Below, piece by piece: positions 35,534 to 47,769 of a DNA stretch of 64,000 bases. The position numbers were made by a program, and so were the translations under genes. Under the pieces are notes generated by a model. That model ran no database searches, was not told where the DNA came from, and worked only from the letters and a program-made list of their open reading frames with translations. The DNA comes from Calendula officinalis (Eukaryota > Streptophyta > Magnoliopsida > Asterales > Asteraceae). The stretch's first letter is position 1, and every line of letters begins with the position of its first letter. The stretch is from positions 34,806,873 through 34,870,872 of the forward strand of contig OY970820.1 in the NCBI GenBank assembly GCA_963853835.1. The letters are read 5' to 3'.

Positions 35534-38500
35534 ATGGCAACACTAAAAGCTCTTACGGTCAAATCTGATCTGAAATACTCTGAATTTCACAACATGTGTG
35601 CCTTCTTGAGAAATCCAGATGGCACAAAGGACTTTCTTCCCATAGTAATGTTTCTTAAAAACTCGTATATCAAGTTTGCCCTCACAGTCAATCCAAGGGC
35701 ATATGAAAAACATCTCATTGATTTCTGGACTAATACTGAAAGAACTGAATGTTCAACCATGTCCATGATCAAATCATCTGTGGAAGGAAAGTCCATCACC
35801 ATCTCTGAGCAATCCATTCGACAACATCTTCAACTCCATGATGAGTCAGGTATGTTCTCTTTGCCAAAGGAGGTTCTTGTTGAAAATTTACAGAAAATGG
35901 GGTATGAAGGAAGACTAGATATAGTCACCTTTCAAAAAGGTCTTCTTTCACCCCAATGGAAATTTTTAATACATACTATTCAACATTGCATCTCTCCTAA
36001 AAGGAGTACTTGGAATGAATTCAACAAATCAATAGATTCTGCTGTTGTTTGTCTGAGTACAGGACAAGTATTCAATTTTTCAAACATGATTTTTGAAGGA
36101 ATGCTTGGAAACTTATCATCTACCAAATTTTTAATGTATCCAAGGTTTCTTACTCATATTATTAACTGTAAACTTCAAAATTTATCTATCCCTAAAATTG
36201 TTTTTATCACACCAGAACTAAACAAGAAAGTATTTTCTAACATGAGAAAACAATTTAAGTTTTCTGGTAAAATTACTCCACTTTTTCCAAACATGATCTA
36301 TGATCAACCCCCAATTGGAGAAGGTTCAAGTCACCCAACTGAACCCCAACCCACTCCACCACCAAATACAGCCCAAACAGAAATCCTTCAGTCCTCTCAA
36401 ATAGCTGAACCATCAAATGTCCTGAATGTGTCCCAGGAACATGAAATAAATCCTCAGAGTGCTACTCTTCACTCTATGGAAGACCTACCACCAGCCCAAA
36501 ATATATCCATCTTTTATAAAAGGAAGAAAACTTCCTTAAAGGACACCAGGGGACCCATTGAGTCACACCCCAGACTCCAAGAGTTGATCTCACAGGAGGA
36601 GAGAGATCATGAGGAAAGGGCTCTCACTACTGATGCCCCAAAGGTGGGTGCACAGGCTAGTGAGAACATCAATAGGACCCAGACCTCGACAACTCTAAGT
36701 GATGACTCATCTTTTGAGGCAGCACTAAGAGGACCCCGGTGCCAAGAAACCACAAGGGGGGGCACTACTGCTTCTTCTAGGAAGAAGAGAGTGTCCAAAA
36801 AAACCCAATGAATCACCAAGAAGTGATGAGGGTAGACCAAAACCCATTGAATTGACGGATAGGATGGAAAACCTTAAAGCCAATGTACCAAACAAGCCCG
36901 ATGATCTTGCTAGATGGAGTGAGGGCAGTATTAAAACAAAGCAATTGACGAATAGGATGGAAAACCTTGAAACCACTGTACAAGATTGTCTGAAATATTT
37001 AACAAATCAAGGAAAGACCATGACCTATATGCAGAAGCACATCAACACTCTTAACAAAAGGTTGAAACTATATGAGCACAGACTTGTTAAACAAACAAAG
37101 ATAATTCGAAGGCTCAGAAAGAAAGTTGATGGTAGTGATGCTCAACAAGTTGAGATCACTAAGGGGGAGAAAGATCAAATTCAAGGGATGATTGATCAAT
37201 CAATTGCAGCAGCAGCCCTCCTGAATTTGAAAGAGGTTCATGGTGAAACAAGTAATGCTGGTGAAGACTTGTTTAAAAATATGGATGAGGATATTTTTAT
37301 GCCTGCAAATCAATCAAAAACTGCAGAACAAATAAATTCTCAAGTTGCTACTGAGGTGCGAGATACTACTGATCCTATGTTTATTACTGAGAAAAAGGAT
37401 CAAGAGGTTGCTACTACTGGTCTTGGTGAAAAGGCAGATACACCAGTAGTAAACACTACAGAAGAAAACATTATGATTACTACTGATGCCCTAGCAGTAG
37501 TAACTACTGAAGCAACCTCACCAGTAGTAAATGTTGCAAGACAAATTGAGCCAGTAGCAGATGTACCAGTAATAACCACATTGGTTACTACTGATGAGGA
37601 GGAAGAAGAAATTCATGAACTTATTGAAAAAGAACGTTATGTCATCATCTCAAAACCACCAACTCCTGATCAACCACTTATCATACCTGACATTGATGAT
37701 AATGTGAACTGGTTTGAAGTAGATGAATGCACACTTCCTCCACATCCCAAGATACTACCAGAAGACCAACTTAAACTGTTTTATCCAAAGTTTGAAATTC
37801 CTGGTATCCCAGATATGAAATACACTCCACCTCCATCTATACTTCCTGCTTGTATTGGAAAGGAAAAAGAAATATATGATGATGATTATCCAAACAGAGC
37901 ATTAGGTCACCACATGGTGAACAAAATTAACCATGTGAGGGCTGAAAAGCAATCAAGATGGAAGGTGAAAAATATGAGGTATTGGAAGAAAGTAGCCATG
38001 TACCAAGCTCTTAAAGAAAAGAAAAAGACAGAAAAGAACAATATTAAAAATCAAAGAATTCAAGAAGCCGAAGTGCCCATTCCTCAGATTGAAGGAATCC
38101 TGGTAGAAGATCAAAAGGCTGAGTTTGAAAAATAAAGAAAGATTGAAGAAGAACATCTTAATTGCCTTGAAGATCTTGTTGCTGAATGCAAAAAGGAAAA
38201 AGCTGATCTACCAGATGAGATTTTTGAACAGAAGAAGAAGATGATTGATTTCTTAATCTCAAAAGGGCAAAGTGCAAAGTCTTTTGGCAGAATGAAGATG
38301 ACTACAATAGTTGACAAATATTGTACTGCCAAGAAGAGAGAATTAGCTGAAGCACAAGCTGAAGAAGAAAAAGAAAAGGCAAAAGGAAAAGCCTTAATCC
38401 CAATAAATCCAAAAGAAATTCAAACTAGAAGTACATCAACTGCTGGTGAATCTTCCAAACCCCCTTCAAAGAAAAGAAAAGGTCTTCAACAAGAACAGAG

Positions 38501-39122
38501 TATTAAAAAGAAATCCAAATCAGAACAAATCATTCCTGTTCTTGAAGTTCCAGTTGCTCCCATTGAAAACAATCCAATCATCAATTGAAGAGTTATGAAT
38601 AATAATGTAATTGAAATTATAAGGGAAGACAAAATTATTCAAAGGTTTACTGGATGGTTACCAATGATTAGATCCTGTTCAAGAAGTGATGTAATCAAAC
38701 TTCTGATCATTGGAAAACCAAGAATGACAAAGAAGATATGGAAGAATTTTGGAGCTGGATACATTACAAAGATGATTGATGCTGCTTTCTATCCAGATAA
38801 CTACCCAGAAATATTTACAAACCCAGGAAATGTGTATGCTTGGAATGTACTCCCCACAGCACATATGTACTTCTTTGAAAGATCAAGCAAAAATTGTGAG
38901 CTATACTTGTATGAAAAAGAATATCCACACTCTGAAAAGGTCATGTATCAGATATTTATCAACTCCATGATGAAACCGTATGATGCTGTTATGTTCCAGA
39001 ATAAATTGAACTATTTTACAAAGAGAAACAGCAAATACATCATTGATCAAAGAAAGCAACAGAATCAAAGAACCCTAGAGAAAAGAAAGAGGGAAGAAGA
39101 AGAACAAAAGAAACTTGAGTAA
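35534..39122 (+). pseudogene. Third ORF of the Sirevirus-like element (env-position protein of unknown function), broken
   Basis: The ATG at 35534 starts MATLKALTVKSD. A globular N-terminal region (about 250 residues, with FCNM-like EFHNMCAFLRNPDG, RAYEKHLIDFWTNTE, FLTHIINCKL) is followed by a Pro/Ser/Thr-rich part. The frame ends at 36809-36811 after an A7 run at 36796-36802, where one base was gained or lost. It resumes from about 36800 with coiled-coil repeats (NRMENLETTVQDCLKYL, IIRRLRKKVDG), Glu/Lys-rich helices, in-frame TAA (38133-38135) and TGA (38586-38588), and a last block with WNVLPTAHMYFFERSSKNC to 39122. I recall similar ORFs in Asteraceae Copia elements, sometimes labelled longin-like. 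It occupies the env position of SIRE elements, but I see no signal peptide or membrane segment. Confidence 0.7.
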
Positions 39123-39143
39123 TTCAAAAGGAATTAACAAGTT

Positions 39144-39154
39144 TAGGGGGAGAT
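39144..39154 (+). other. Polypurine tract of the Sirevirus-like element
   Basis: AGGGGGAGAT directly before the TGTTGG start of the 3' LTR. Confidence 0.9.
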
Positions 39155-39629
39155 TGTTGGAACATACAGGTTCTACTACTGAAGATTGAATTACTACTGC
39201 TAATGGAAGTTACTACTGATCTCGACTTACTACTGCTAAAGGCAAAATACTACTGACGATCAAGTTATCAAGTTTACTACTGACGTTATATTTGGAGCTG
39301 ATCGTATTCGAGATTCTAGTAGAGTTAGTTATAGCATGTAAATCTTTATGTAATTCAATTGTAATCGAATCCTAGAATAACTAGGTTAATATTTTAGGCT
39401 TCAAGGACTATTATATATAGTTCCTTATGAATTGTAAACATACGTGTATTGATCAACCAAATTAATACATTGAAGCTTTTTGTGATAAACTGTGTTCTTT
39501 GTTTCTTATTCATTCAATTACAGTTTACATCGTTCTTAATCAAATAACATAAGTGTTAATCCGCTGTAACTTCTTGTGTTAGTAGATCTGGGTTTTATAA
39601 TAACTTGTTTAGGTTATTCGATCCTGACA
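39155..39629 (+). repeat. 3' LTR of the Sirevirus-like element
   Basis: 475 bp, about five substitutions relative to 28500-28974. One of these makes a sixth TACTACTG (about 39272) where the 5' LTR reads TACTACTA. Confidence 0.95.
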
Positions 39630-40895
39630 TAAAGGACCTAGTCAGCCAAGTTCAGGGTACTAAAATGCATTTTGGCCACACAAAAAAAAAACGGGTCACA
39701 AAATCTTACCTGCAAAGAACAGAATGTGGTATAGTTAACCGACATCTTTCAACCTTAAGCAAAACACACGGGTTTTTAGCATCGTGGGCCCATATTCTCA
39801 GCTTTACATTACAAGGTAATTCAGCAGCTGCAGTAGCAGTAATCGATGCAGATATTTGAGACTGTATCCTACTAATCATGGGAATCGGGTCGCCCGATTC
39901 ATTCGTCTCATTAGTCGGGACCTGATTTGTACCATATTCGGGCTCGTTACCAACAAAATATCTATTCGGGCCACCAGCTTGATTATGACCCATTAACCAT
40001 CCTTGCATAGATGGTATTTCCCAACGTACACGGTCTCTTGATAGGTCTTGATCCAGCTGACCGAACTACCCGGATGTTGGATCGGGCAGGTTTTCGGTCA
40101 CGGATATATCCATGTCGGAAGCTGTATTTTAATGGGACCCGCCTTGGTCAAAGGGTATGAGATTCGGGTCAACGGGGGTTGAATCGGGTATGGTGATTGG
40201 GAAAAGGGGTAAGGGCATTAATGATAATTCAGGTGCTAAAGTTAACCCGTGATGCATGTTGCCCATATACAGCTGGCAGGGGGTGATTATGTAAATAATC
40301 CATAGATGTTGCATGTGCCATTGTAGAATCTGAAGAATCAAGATCATTCACCTACAAAAAAAAAATTAAAATATTAGATTATATGAATAATAATTATTTT
40401 TTGAATAAAATGATTTTAGAAGGTTTCCTCCAGAATAATTATCCATCTTACTAATAAATTTATCCCTAAAAACCTTCTAAATTAATTTACAAAGTTTCTT
40501 CCCATTATACCCTTTATTACACACTATCATAAAAGTGAATTAATTATACATCTCTACAAGTGTGTTTTATTTTAAAAGGGTAAAAACGTCATTTAACCAT
40601 TTAATCCAAATCGCAAGCCAAAAAAATAATAAAATAATAAAACATAAACCTCGGCGGTTAATAAGAGTGGAGCAGAATGTGGATGAAAATGCACAACACG
40701 GAGAGAACGTCTTGTTCTTAATATAATTGCAGGTGAAGAAGTTTATCCTTTGTTGTTATACTGCCATAAATATAGCTGAAATTGAAAAAAAAAAAATACA
40801 ATTAATATAGCATAAAATAACTAACTTTACAAAAACTTAACTATGGTTAAGTTAGTTATTATTAACACCTTATGTCCTGCAGCAACCGCAAGCAA

Positions 40896-40943
40896 TTCCC
40901 CTTCAGAATGAAATGCAAGTTCCCCTTCAGAATGAAATGCAAT
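40896..40943 (-). repeat. 24-bp tandem duplication inside a pseudogene exon
   Basis: Units 40896-40919 and 40920-40943 differ only at the last base. On the minus strand they encode AFHSEGEL twice, so the change keeps frame. Confidence 0.9.
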
Positions 40944-41259
40944 TGAAGCAATAGGCCGATCTGTCATAAACACAAATATGCAGACATAAAATAATCAGAA
41001 TTTTGAAAGTCAATTAAAAATATTAGATTATTATTAAAAATATTATATTTGGTACACTATTGTTTACAATTAAAAGAAAAGGTAAAGAATGTTTAGTTAA
41101 TTACAAAAATAACGGGATCCTATGCATTCTGATGTAATTGCATTCCATAAACGACTTCATGATCCAAACTTCCACTCGCAAGTATATCTGAACGCAACGG
41201 GTGAAATCGTACCTATAAATTCAAATAAAACAAATAATTATATAGTTAATTAAGTCACA

Positions 41260-41317
<58 letters not shown>
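41260..41317. repeat. (AT)n microsatellite at the 5' end of Helitron-like element A
   Basis: About 55 bp of alternating TA after TC, probably an expansion of the TATATA usually found at Helitron 5' ends. Confidence 0.9.
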
Positions 41318-41323
<6 letters not shown>

Positions 41324-41649
41324 GAGTTTCATGGATGAAGTTGCATTTATTACCATCTATTAAAAATTGAGTTCCATTTTGATATTATTTTATTTTAATA
41401 TGAAATAAATGATGTTATTAAATATTGAGAAGCTCAAAAGTTATAAAATCAAGAGTTATAAATTATAGTGATAAATTCATTTTAATAACAATTTTAACAA
41501 ACTCACTAAATTGTAAAACCAAGAGTTTTGAAATAAATTAAATAATGATAATAATTAAAAATTCAATAAATTAGGACTTTTCAAGTACACATTAGAATCT
41601 ATAAATACTCATTTCCATGTTGCAAAAAATTGAACACTTTAAAGGTGCA

Positions 41650-43310
41650 TCCAAAATAAATATTTTTGCTTACAATAGATTGAGACATTCATCTAATAAA
41701 GTTGTAAGCTTATGTATTATCTTTATTGTTTATGTTTATGTTTTATCTCTATATATTATTTTTTTTGGATAATCAAATTGTGGTGATGCTAATATTGTTT
41801 ATATTGTAATCAAGTTTAAGGTGGATCCAAAAGAAACTTTTTTGCTTACAATGGATTGAGACCTTCATCTAATAAAGTTGTAAGCTTATGTATTATCTAA
41901 TTATCTTTATTGTTTAAGTTTATGTTTTATCTCTAAATATTATTCTTCTTGGATAATCCAACTGTGGTGTTGCTGATATTGTTTATATTGTAATCAAGTT
42001 TATGATAGGAGCTCATGGTTTTATCCCGAAATAATTGGGAGTTAATTTCAAATTTGCATATGAAGTGAAATTTAGGAAGGTGGATCAAAAAGAAACATCT
42101 AATAAGTGGAATCAACAACCAAGACCTTTAGGGATTTTTGAAGTAAAAAAATGTCATAGAGATGAACTCTTTATGGTTTTATTTTATAGAGAGTATGTTA
42201 GTTGTTTTTGTTAAAAATTACATAACCTCTTTTGTATATGTATAAAATTGTTATTCGTTGTTTATGTACATTTTGTATAAAGATGATATTATATAATGAT
42301 CTAATATCATTATAGTATATCAGATTGTGTGTAATATTATCACACATTATTTAAGATGGATGTCTTATCATGTTAAATGTTACAATTATTGTTCATTTGA
42401 TTTATTATTTTACTTTTAAACCAATTAATAGGTTTTGATTTGATGTTGTAGTGTTAAAAATTTATAAAATATATATAAGTAAATTCAATGTTAAATAACA
42501 GTAGTAAATTAAATTAAATAATAACATAAATAATAGTAGTAAATTGAATTAATCAAAAATTGAGTTCCAAGTTTGAAGTAGCATTAATTACATAGATATT
42601 TAAATGTAGTGCTAGATATTTATAAAATATATGATAGTAAATTTTATGTTAAATAGTAGTAGTATATTAAATTAAATAATAGTAGTAAACTCAATTGAAT
42701 AATATTCTTTTCATTTATCTAGAAGTTACATGTTATAAACTATAACAAAATTTATAAAATATTTAGTAGTAAATTCGATGTTAAATAATATTAGTAAATT
42801 AAATTAAATAATAACATAAATAATGGAGTAGTAGTAAATTCAATAATGATAATAATCAAGTTTTTGTATTTTATCTCTAAATATTATCTTTCATGGATAA
42901 ACCAATTGTGGTGTTGCTAATATCGTTTATATTGTATTCAAGTTTATGATAGGAGTTCATGGTTTTATCCCGAAATAATTGGGAGCTAATTTCACATTTG
43001 CATATGAGGTGAAATTTAGGAAGGTGGATAATAAAGACACATCTAACAAGTGAAATCAACAACCAAGATCTTTAGGGATTTTGTTATTCATCCTCGCTAT
43101 TAATTGTCAATACAACATAAACTTTATATTTAAGTTTATGTTTTATCTCTAAATATTATTTTTCTTGGATAATCTAATTGAGGTGTTGCTAATATTGTTT
43201 ATATTGTAATCAAATTTAAGGTGGATCCAAAAGAAATATTTTTGCTTACAATGGATTGAGACCTTCATCTAAAAAGTAGTAAGCTTATGTATTATCTTTA
43301 TTGTTTAAGT
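41650..43310. repeat. Internal duplications inside Helitron-like element A
   Basis: A block of about 210 bp (41925-42135 and 42868-43080) is duplicated at roughly 90% identity. It starts TTTATCTCTAAATATTAT and includes TTTATCCCGAAATAATTGGG. A second phrase, GGATTGAGACCTTCATCTAA with flanks, occurs near 41680, 41850 and 43255. A third, AATAGTAGTAAATTAAATTA, recurs from 42500 to 43670. Confidence 0.8.
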
Positions 43311-44187
43311 TCCAAGTTTGAAATAGCACTAATTACACAAATATTTAAATGTAGTGCTAAAATTTAGAATAGTTAATTCTATGTTATATAATAGTAGTAA
43401 ATTAAATTAAATAATAACATAAATAATAGTAGTGAATTCAATTAAATAATAGTCTTTACAATTAAATAAAATTTACATATTATAAACTATAAAATAATTT
43501 ACAAAATATATGGTTGTAAACTATAATAACACATATAATGGTAGTAAATTCAATTGAATAATAGTCTTTTCATTTAACTAGAAGTTACACATTATAAACT
43601 ATTAAAAAAATTAATAATATATATGGTAGTAAATTCTATGTTAAATAATAGTAGTAAATTCAATGCTCACTTAAAAATATTATTGTTGATCTTTGATTTT
43701 GTTACACATGAAGAGTTTTTATATTGTTTTTGTTTTAGATAACGATTTGTTATTATTTTTATTACAGAGATATATGATTTTGTGTATTGTTATGGATTTC
43801 TATTTTCTATTATGTATTTTTTGAGAAAAAAATGTATAATTAGATGTCTGACATAATGTCTTCATTAACCAACATTTGTTGTAAATATATCGTTGTTTAT
43901 TAATAGTTTTGCTTATAAAAGACAAAGTTGTTTATATTATCACTAATATGTTATGAATAACATGTTTTGTGTTGCGCTAATAAAAACAATAATAATGATT
44001 TTGTTACTTTGCATTTTCCTACAACAAACTTTATATATGTAGTGGAGTACTCACAATCAACATAAACATGTCAACGGTCTTGCTTTTAGTACTTTGTCCG
44101 TTACCCCAGTACAATGTATACGATTTACCTTCAAATAACGTTTTATCATGAATAAAGCCCGTGCATCGCACGGGCCATGTTGCCTCG

Positions 44188-46341
44188 TCTATATAAAAAT
44201 TGAGTTTCATTTTGAAGTTGAATTTAATAGTCATGCATTTAATATCCATGTATTTATTAAAAAACAAAACCTACCTTCTATCTTGATGGTCGAAGATGAA
44301 AAGCTACATTAAAAGCATTTTATTACAATTACTTAATTAAAATAATCCTCTAAATGTCCTACAATAATGTTCATAAGTTTCAACAATTGAGTATAACTCT
44401 CGAGCTTGCAATTCCACAATAAAAATAGTTAATTATACCACATTTAAGTCAATTAAATGGAAGAAAATGAAACAATTTTACTTTATATTTTTAACTTTTC
44501 TCCCAAATGACTTACATGATGATATTCCATGCTCTTATCAAATAGATAAAAAGAAAAGAATAGTTGTGAAAAGATCAAGTTCAACGGCACCACGTCTAGC
44601 ATGTGATGTATAGTTACACAACCCGTATCGGTTTCCATGGATATAATAGAGGTTTCAATCATTCATCATGTGGACATTGTATTGTTAGTGATATGCTTTC
44701 TTTCTTCATTTAGTTCTTGCCACCAATTGTTTATTTTGTATGTTAATCTATCTTTATTTGGTAAGCAACACGAGATCTTTATAGATTATACAAACTTCCA
44801 TAAATTTGTGGGTTTTTTATTTCTCTTTTTTTTTATTTTAAAAAAGGTTAATGAAAATAACAGGATTTAGAAGGAAAGTGAGGTTTGAAGAAAGAAGACA
44901 TCATTAGACTCCATGGATAAATTAGAGGTTTCAATCATTCATCATGATGCGGGCATTGTATTGTATGGTTTCTTTCTTCATTCACTTCTTGACACCAAGT
45001 TGTTTATTTTGTATGTTAACCTATCTTTAATTGGTAAGCAACACAAGATTTTTATAGATTATACAAGTTTGCATAAATTTTTGGGTTTTTAATTTCTCCT
45101 TTTTTTTTTTAGTTAAAAGGTTCATGAAAATTTCTCAACAAGATTCAAAGGAGAGTGAGGTTTGAAGAAAGAAGACAAGCCAATAAAAAAGGGTGAATCT
45201 TTTTAATCCTAAATAAATTATATTTTATTGATTTTGCATATGATTAATATAAAAACAAATATATCAAAGTGAAACATCAACTCTTTAGTATATTAAACAG
45301 TCCCATATTTATGTTGTTCAAAACTAATGTTGTGCTTATAAATTTACAAAATAATAATATACTCAAATTATAAAACTTAAATTTTAAATTTGAATTAGAA
45401 AACTAAAATTTTAAATTGGATACATTCTTTAAATTGGATACATTCTAAGTACTCTCAAATTAGCTCAACTCTCACGAATTATGGAAAGAAACAATTGAAA
45501 TTGGAAAATCATATACTCTAATGTTTATATGATGTAATTAAATCAACCTCATATCTTATCCTAATAACATACATGACAACTCACAACACTTTATGGGTCT
45601 AGCGACGCCGGTTGAAAATGAGGAATCACAACTTTTGAGCCGGCAATTGAAAATGAAGAACGTCATGTGGATGAACCCTAATTGGAAACTCGACTTTGGC
45701 TTTGGACCATATAGATTACGTTGCCAATCGAAATTATTCTCGGCCGAATCACAACTTTTATAATGTTTCAGTCCATATACATTCATCAACTTTTATTTGA
45801 ACCACATACATTATTTTGTGCAAGCCCAATAGATTGCACATTCGGCTCAATAACGTTATACAAGTTCAAATATCGTTTAGAAAAATTAAAATCAGTTTAA
45901 AATTCATTTAATAAACAAAAACTCAGATAACTTTCAATTATATAAAAGCTTTTAAAAAGCTAAGGTCAATCTATTTCATTAATTATGATGAATTTTATTA
46001 GGCTAATGACATCAAATAACTACATATTTTAAAAAAATATTTAATTTATTTAATAAATTATTTTCTCTCATTAATAGTTATACTTAGCATTCAATTAGCT
46101 AATTTTAAAGTATTAAAATATATTTTATAATTGTGCTTATAAAAGGCAAAACACGAAGATCTTTGTAGTGACAATTATGTGTTGTGATTAACATGTTTTG
46201 TGTTATGTTATTATAAGCACTCAAGTTTTGTTGATTTATTTTTTCCTCCGACACAAATTTCTATGTTCATACTTTACAGATGATCCCAATAACTCATTAT
46301 CATGATCAAAGCCCGTGCATCGCACGGGCCATGCTGTTTCG
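44188..46341 (+). mobile_element. Helitron-like element B, head-to-tail with element A
   Basis: The 5' end TCTATATAAAAATTGAG starts directly after element A. The 3' hairpin is the same 19-mer GCCCGTGCATCGCACGGGC (stems 46311-46318 and 46322-46329), ending TTTCG before T46342. The shared preceding TTATCATGA and the following CCATGTTG/CCATGCTG show that A and B are the same family. No gene is seen inside; a short frame at 45556-45789 has no support. Confidence 0.5.
44634..45178. repeat. Tandem duplication of about 260 bp in Helitron-like element B
   Basis: Positions 44634-44895 and 44911-45178 share long stretches (AGAGGTTTCAATCATTCATC; TTGTTTATTTTGTATGTTAA; GAGGTTTGAAGAAAGAAGAC) with scattered differences. 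Confidence 0.85.
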
Positions 46342-46835
46342 TATTAAAAAAAACAGCCTATCAGGAAATAATCGTAAGAGGATTAATTATTTAAAATATT
46401 TAATTATCTTACCACCCAAGGTATTCTTCGATGTCCATTCAAAACCTTTAAACATTTCCCAGTTTGACAATCAATTATTTTCACAGTATGATCACCACTG
46501 TCAACCAAAAAATATAATTAAATAATTTCTAGCAGCAAAAGATACGTATTAAAAATATTAATAAATAATAAATAAACAACATACTCAGTAGAAGCAAGAA
46601 TTTTCCCATCTTGACTAAATGCTGCTGCAATAGTTGACCTAGGTGAAGGCCATAATGAACAGTATTTGGCTGATAAACAACTTGAATCCCTTGCATTTTG
46701 ACTTTTGGGCTTAACAAATGACCAATTGTTGTGATCATAAGTTGTACTCCCCTGCTTTTTTGGTGAATATTTTTTAATTCTTGGAGCTATCTCTCTTTTG
46801 GTCAACATTTGGAACACATTCTTACTACTAAAACA

Positions 46836-47102
46836 AAAATTAAGAGGTTAGACAGCAAGTATCCAACAACTTTCACCACTAAAATGCAAGTGCTACCTTT
46901 GGAAATTAAAATAATTATTCATTTGTTTCAAATTATTCTGAAACAAAGAAAATAATTATTTTCAGAATATGATATTCTAAACAGTTGTATGCATCACTAA
47001 TGGAAATCAAAATACATCATATAAGCTCAAACATTTAACGATCTAGCTCAGTTTTAAGAATTGCAATTGAATTACACATACTGCTTAGTGAAATTACCTA
47101 CA
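46836..47102. other. Region between the WD40 pseudogene exon and the solo LTR
   Basis: AT-rich, probably intron or 5' sequence of the WD40 pseudogene. Nothing else was identified. Confidence 0.35.
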
Positions 47103-47764
47103 TAATGGTGATTTTCGGTTGAAACAAGAACCAAAACGCAGCGGAAAGATTTAATCACCATGAACGGATCTTGATATCAATCATACAATTAAACTATAAG
47201 AAAATCAAAGAGAATGGTATAAGAATTCATACCCTAGTTGCCTTTGATTATTATGAAATCGGATGGAGTTGGTGATGGATTGAAACCAAGTATTCAACAA
47301 GAATACCTCTAAAAGAAATCCACACAACACTTGCAAGAACACCAAATAATGGATGCTAGTCCTTAAGCCTTGAGAGCAAAACAAGGAAGAAAACAAAACA
47401 CCTTCTTGTGTGTGTTATGGTGTACGTCCAAGAGAGGGGTCAAGGGAGTGTTTATGGACTCATTCATCACACATAATTGTGCCATAAAGACCCATTAAAG
47501 ATTTCCATAAACCATACTTCTATTTTCACTCTAGTCCCTTGTTATTTGTTTCTTCTAGTTTGCTCATAATAAAGTTTCAATATTAACAATTAATATTAAA
47601 CTTATTATATACAAGCATGAAGCTTTTATATATTAATAATTAATGTAATTACACTAATTACACTAATTATATAATGGTGTTTAGTGTTTAAGTGTGTGAC
47701 CCTTTAGGCTCACAAACAACTAGCCATATAACTATATGTTATACGCGTGAAGCATATTCCAACA
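47103..47764 (-). mobile_element. Solo LTR of a Copia-type element
   Basis: On the minus strand it starts TGTTGGAATATGCTTCACGC, a common Copia LTR start, and ends ACCATTA, where CA is expected. An exact pentamer CTACA flanks it (47098-47102 and 47765-47769). At 662 bp, with no internal region, it is a recombined solo LTR. Confidence 0.65.
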
Positions 47765-47769
47765 CTACA

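Larger units (their letters stand above)
28500..39629 (+). mobile_element. Sirevirus-like Ty1/copia element with an extra 3' ORF
   Basis: Identical-length LTRs (475 bp; 28500-28974 and 39155-39629) start TGTTGGAACA and end GATCCTGACA. The TSD TAAAG is exact (28495-28499 and 39630-39634). A perfect iMet primer site follows the 5' LTR and a GGGGGGAG PPT precedes the 3' LTR. The order is gag, protease, integrase, RT, RNase H, which is Copia. The large gag with a coiled coil and two zinc knuckles, and a long ORF after pol, suit the Sirevirus clade. LTR difference is about 5 of 475 bases, so it is young, yet gag and the 3' ORF already hold frameshifts and stops. The octamer TACTACTG recurs across it. 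Confidence 0.92.
41260..44187 (+). mobile_element. Helitron-like element A in an intron of the WD40 pseudogene
   Basis: The 5' end TCTATATATA follows an A (41259). Near the 3' end is the hairpin GCCCGTGCATCGCACGGGC (stems 44157-44164 and 44168-44175), then 12 bases to CTCG and a T. The last four bases depart from the usual CTRR (CTAG). There is no TIR or TSD. Removing this and the next element restores a 118-bp intron, which supports both outer boundaries. The interior is AT-rich with several internal duplications and no gene. Confidence 0.5.
39710..46835 (-). pseudogene. WD40 (AMBRA1-like transducin family) pseudogene, seven exons, 3' truncated
   Basis: Exons on the minus strand: about 46835-46585, 46497-46413, 41212-41105, 40960-40869, 40775-40650 and 40351-39710. 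The first holds NVFQMLTKREIAPR and STIAAAFSQDGKILAST; the second GDHTVKIIDCQTGKCLKVL; then RFHP...LASGSLDHEV; RPIASIAFH; LRTRRSLRVVHFHPHSAPLLLTAE; and SRIQSQISASITATAAAELPCN...CRLTIPHSVL. All junctions have GT/AG. The order fits plant WD40 proteins of the AMBRA1-like group (At5g43930 type, recalled). It is dead: a one-base loss at about 41152-41155, a TAA at 40743-40745, a shift near 40250, stops near 40130 and 40064, and an in-frame 24-bp duplication in the fourth listed exon. The C-terminal half is absent. An upstream exon before 46835 is likely but not identified. Confidence 0.75.

Noticed and set aside
41933..42118. Two similar short minus-strand frames (also 42877-43062)
   Set aside because: Similarity comes from the internal duplication of Helitron-like element A; composition is not gene-like.
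45556..45789. 77-residue minus-strand frame
   Set aside because: AT-rich Helitron interior, no recognisable domain.
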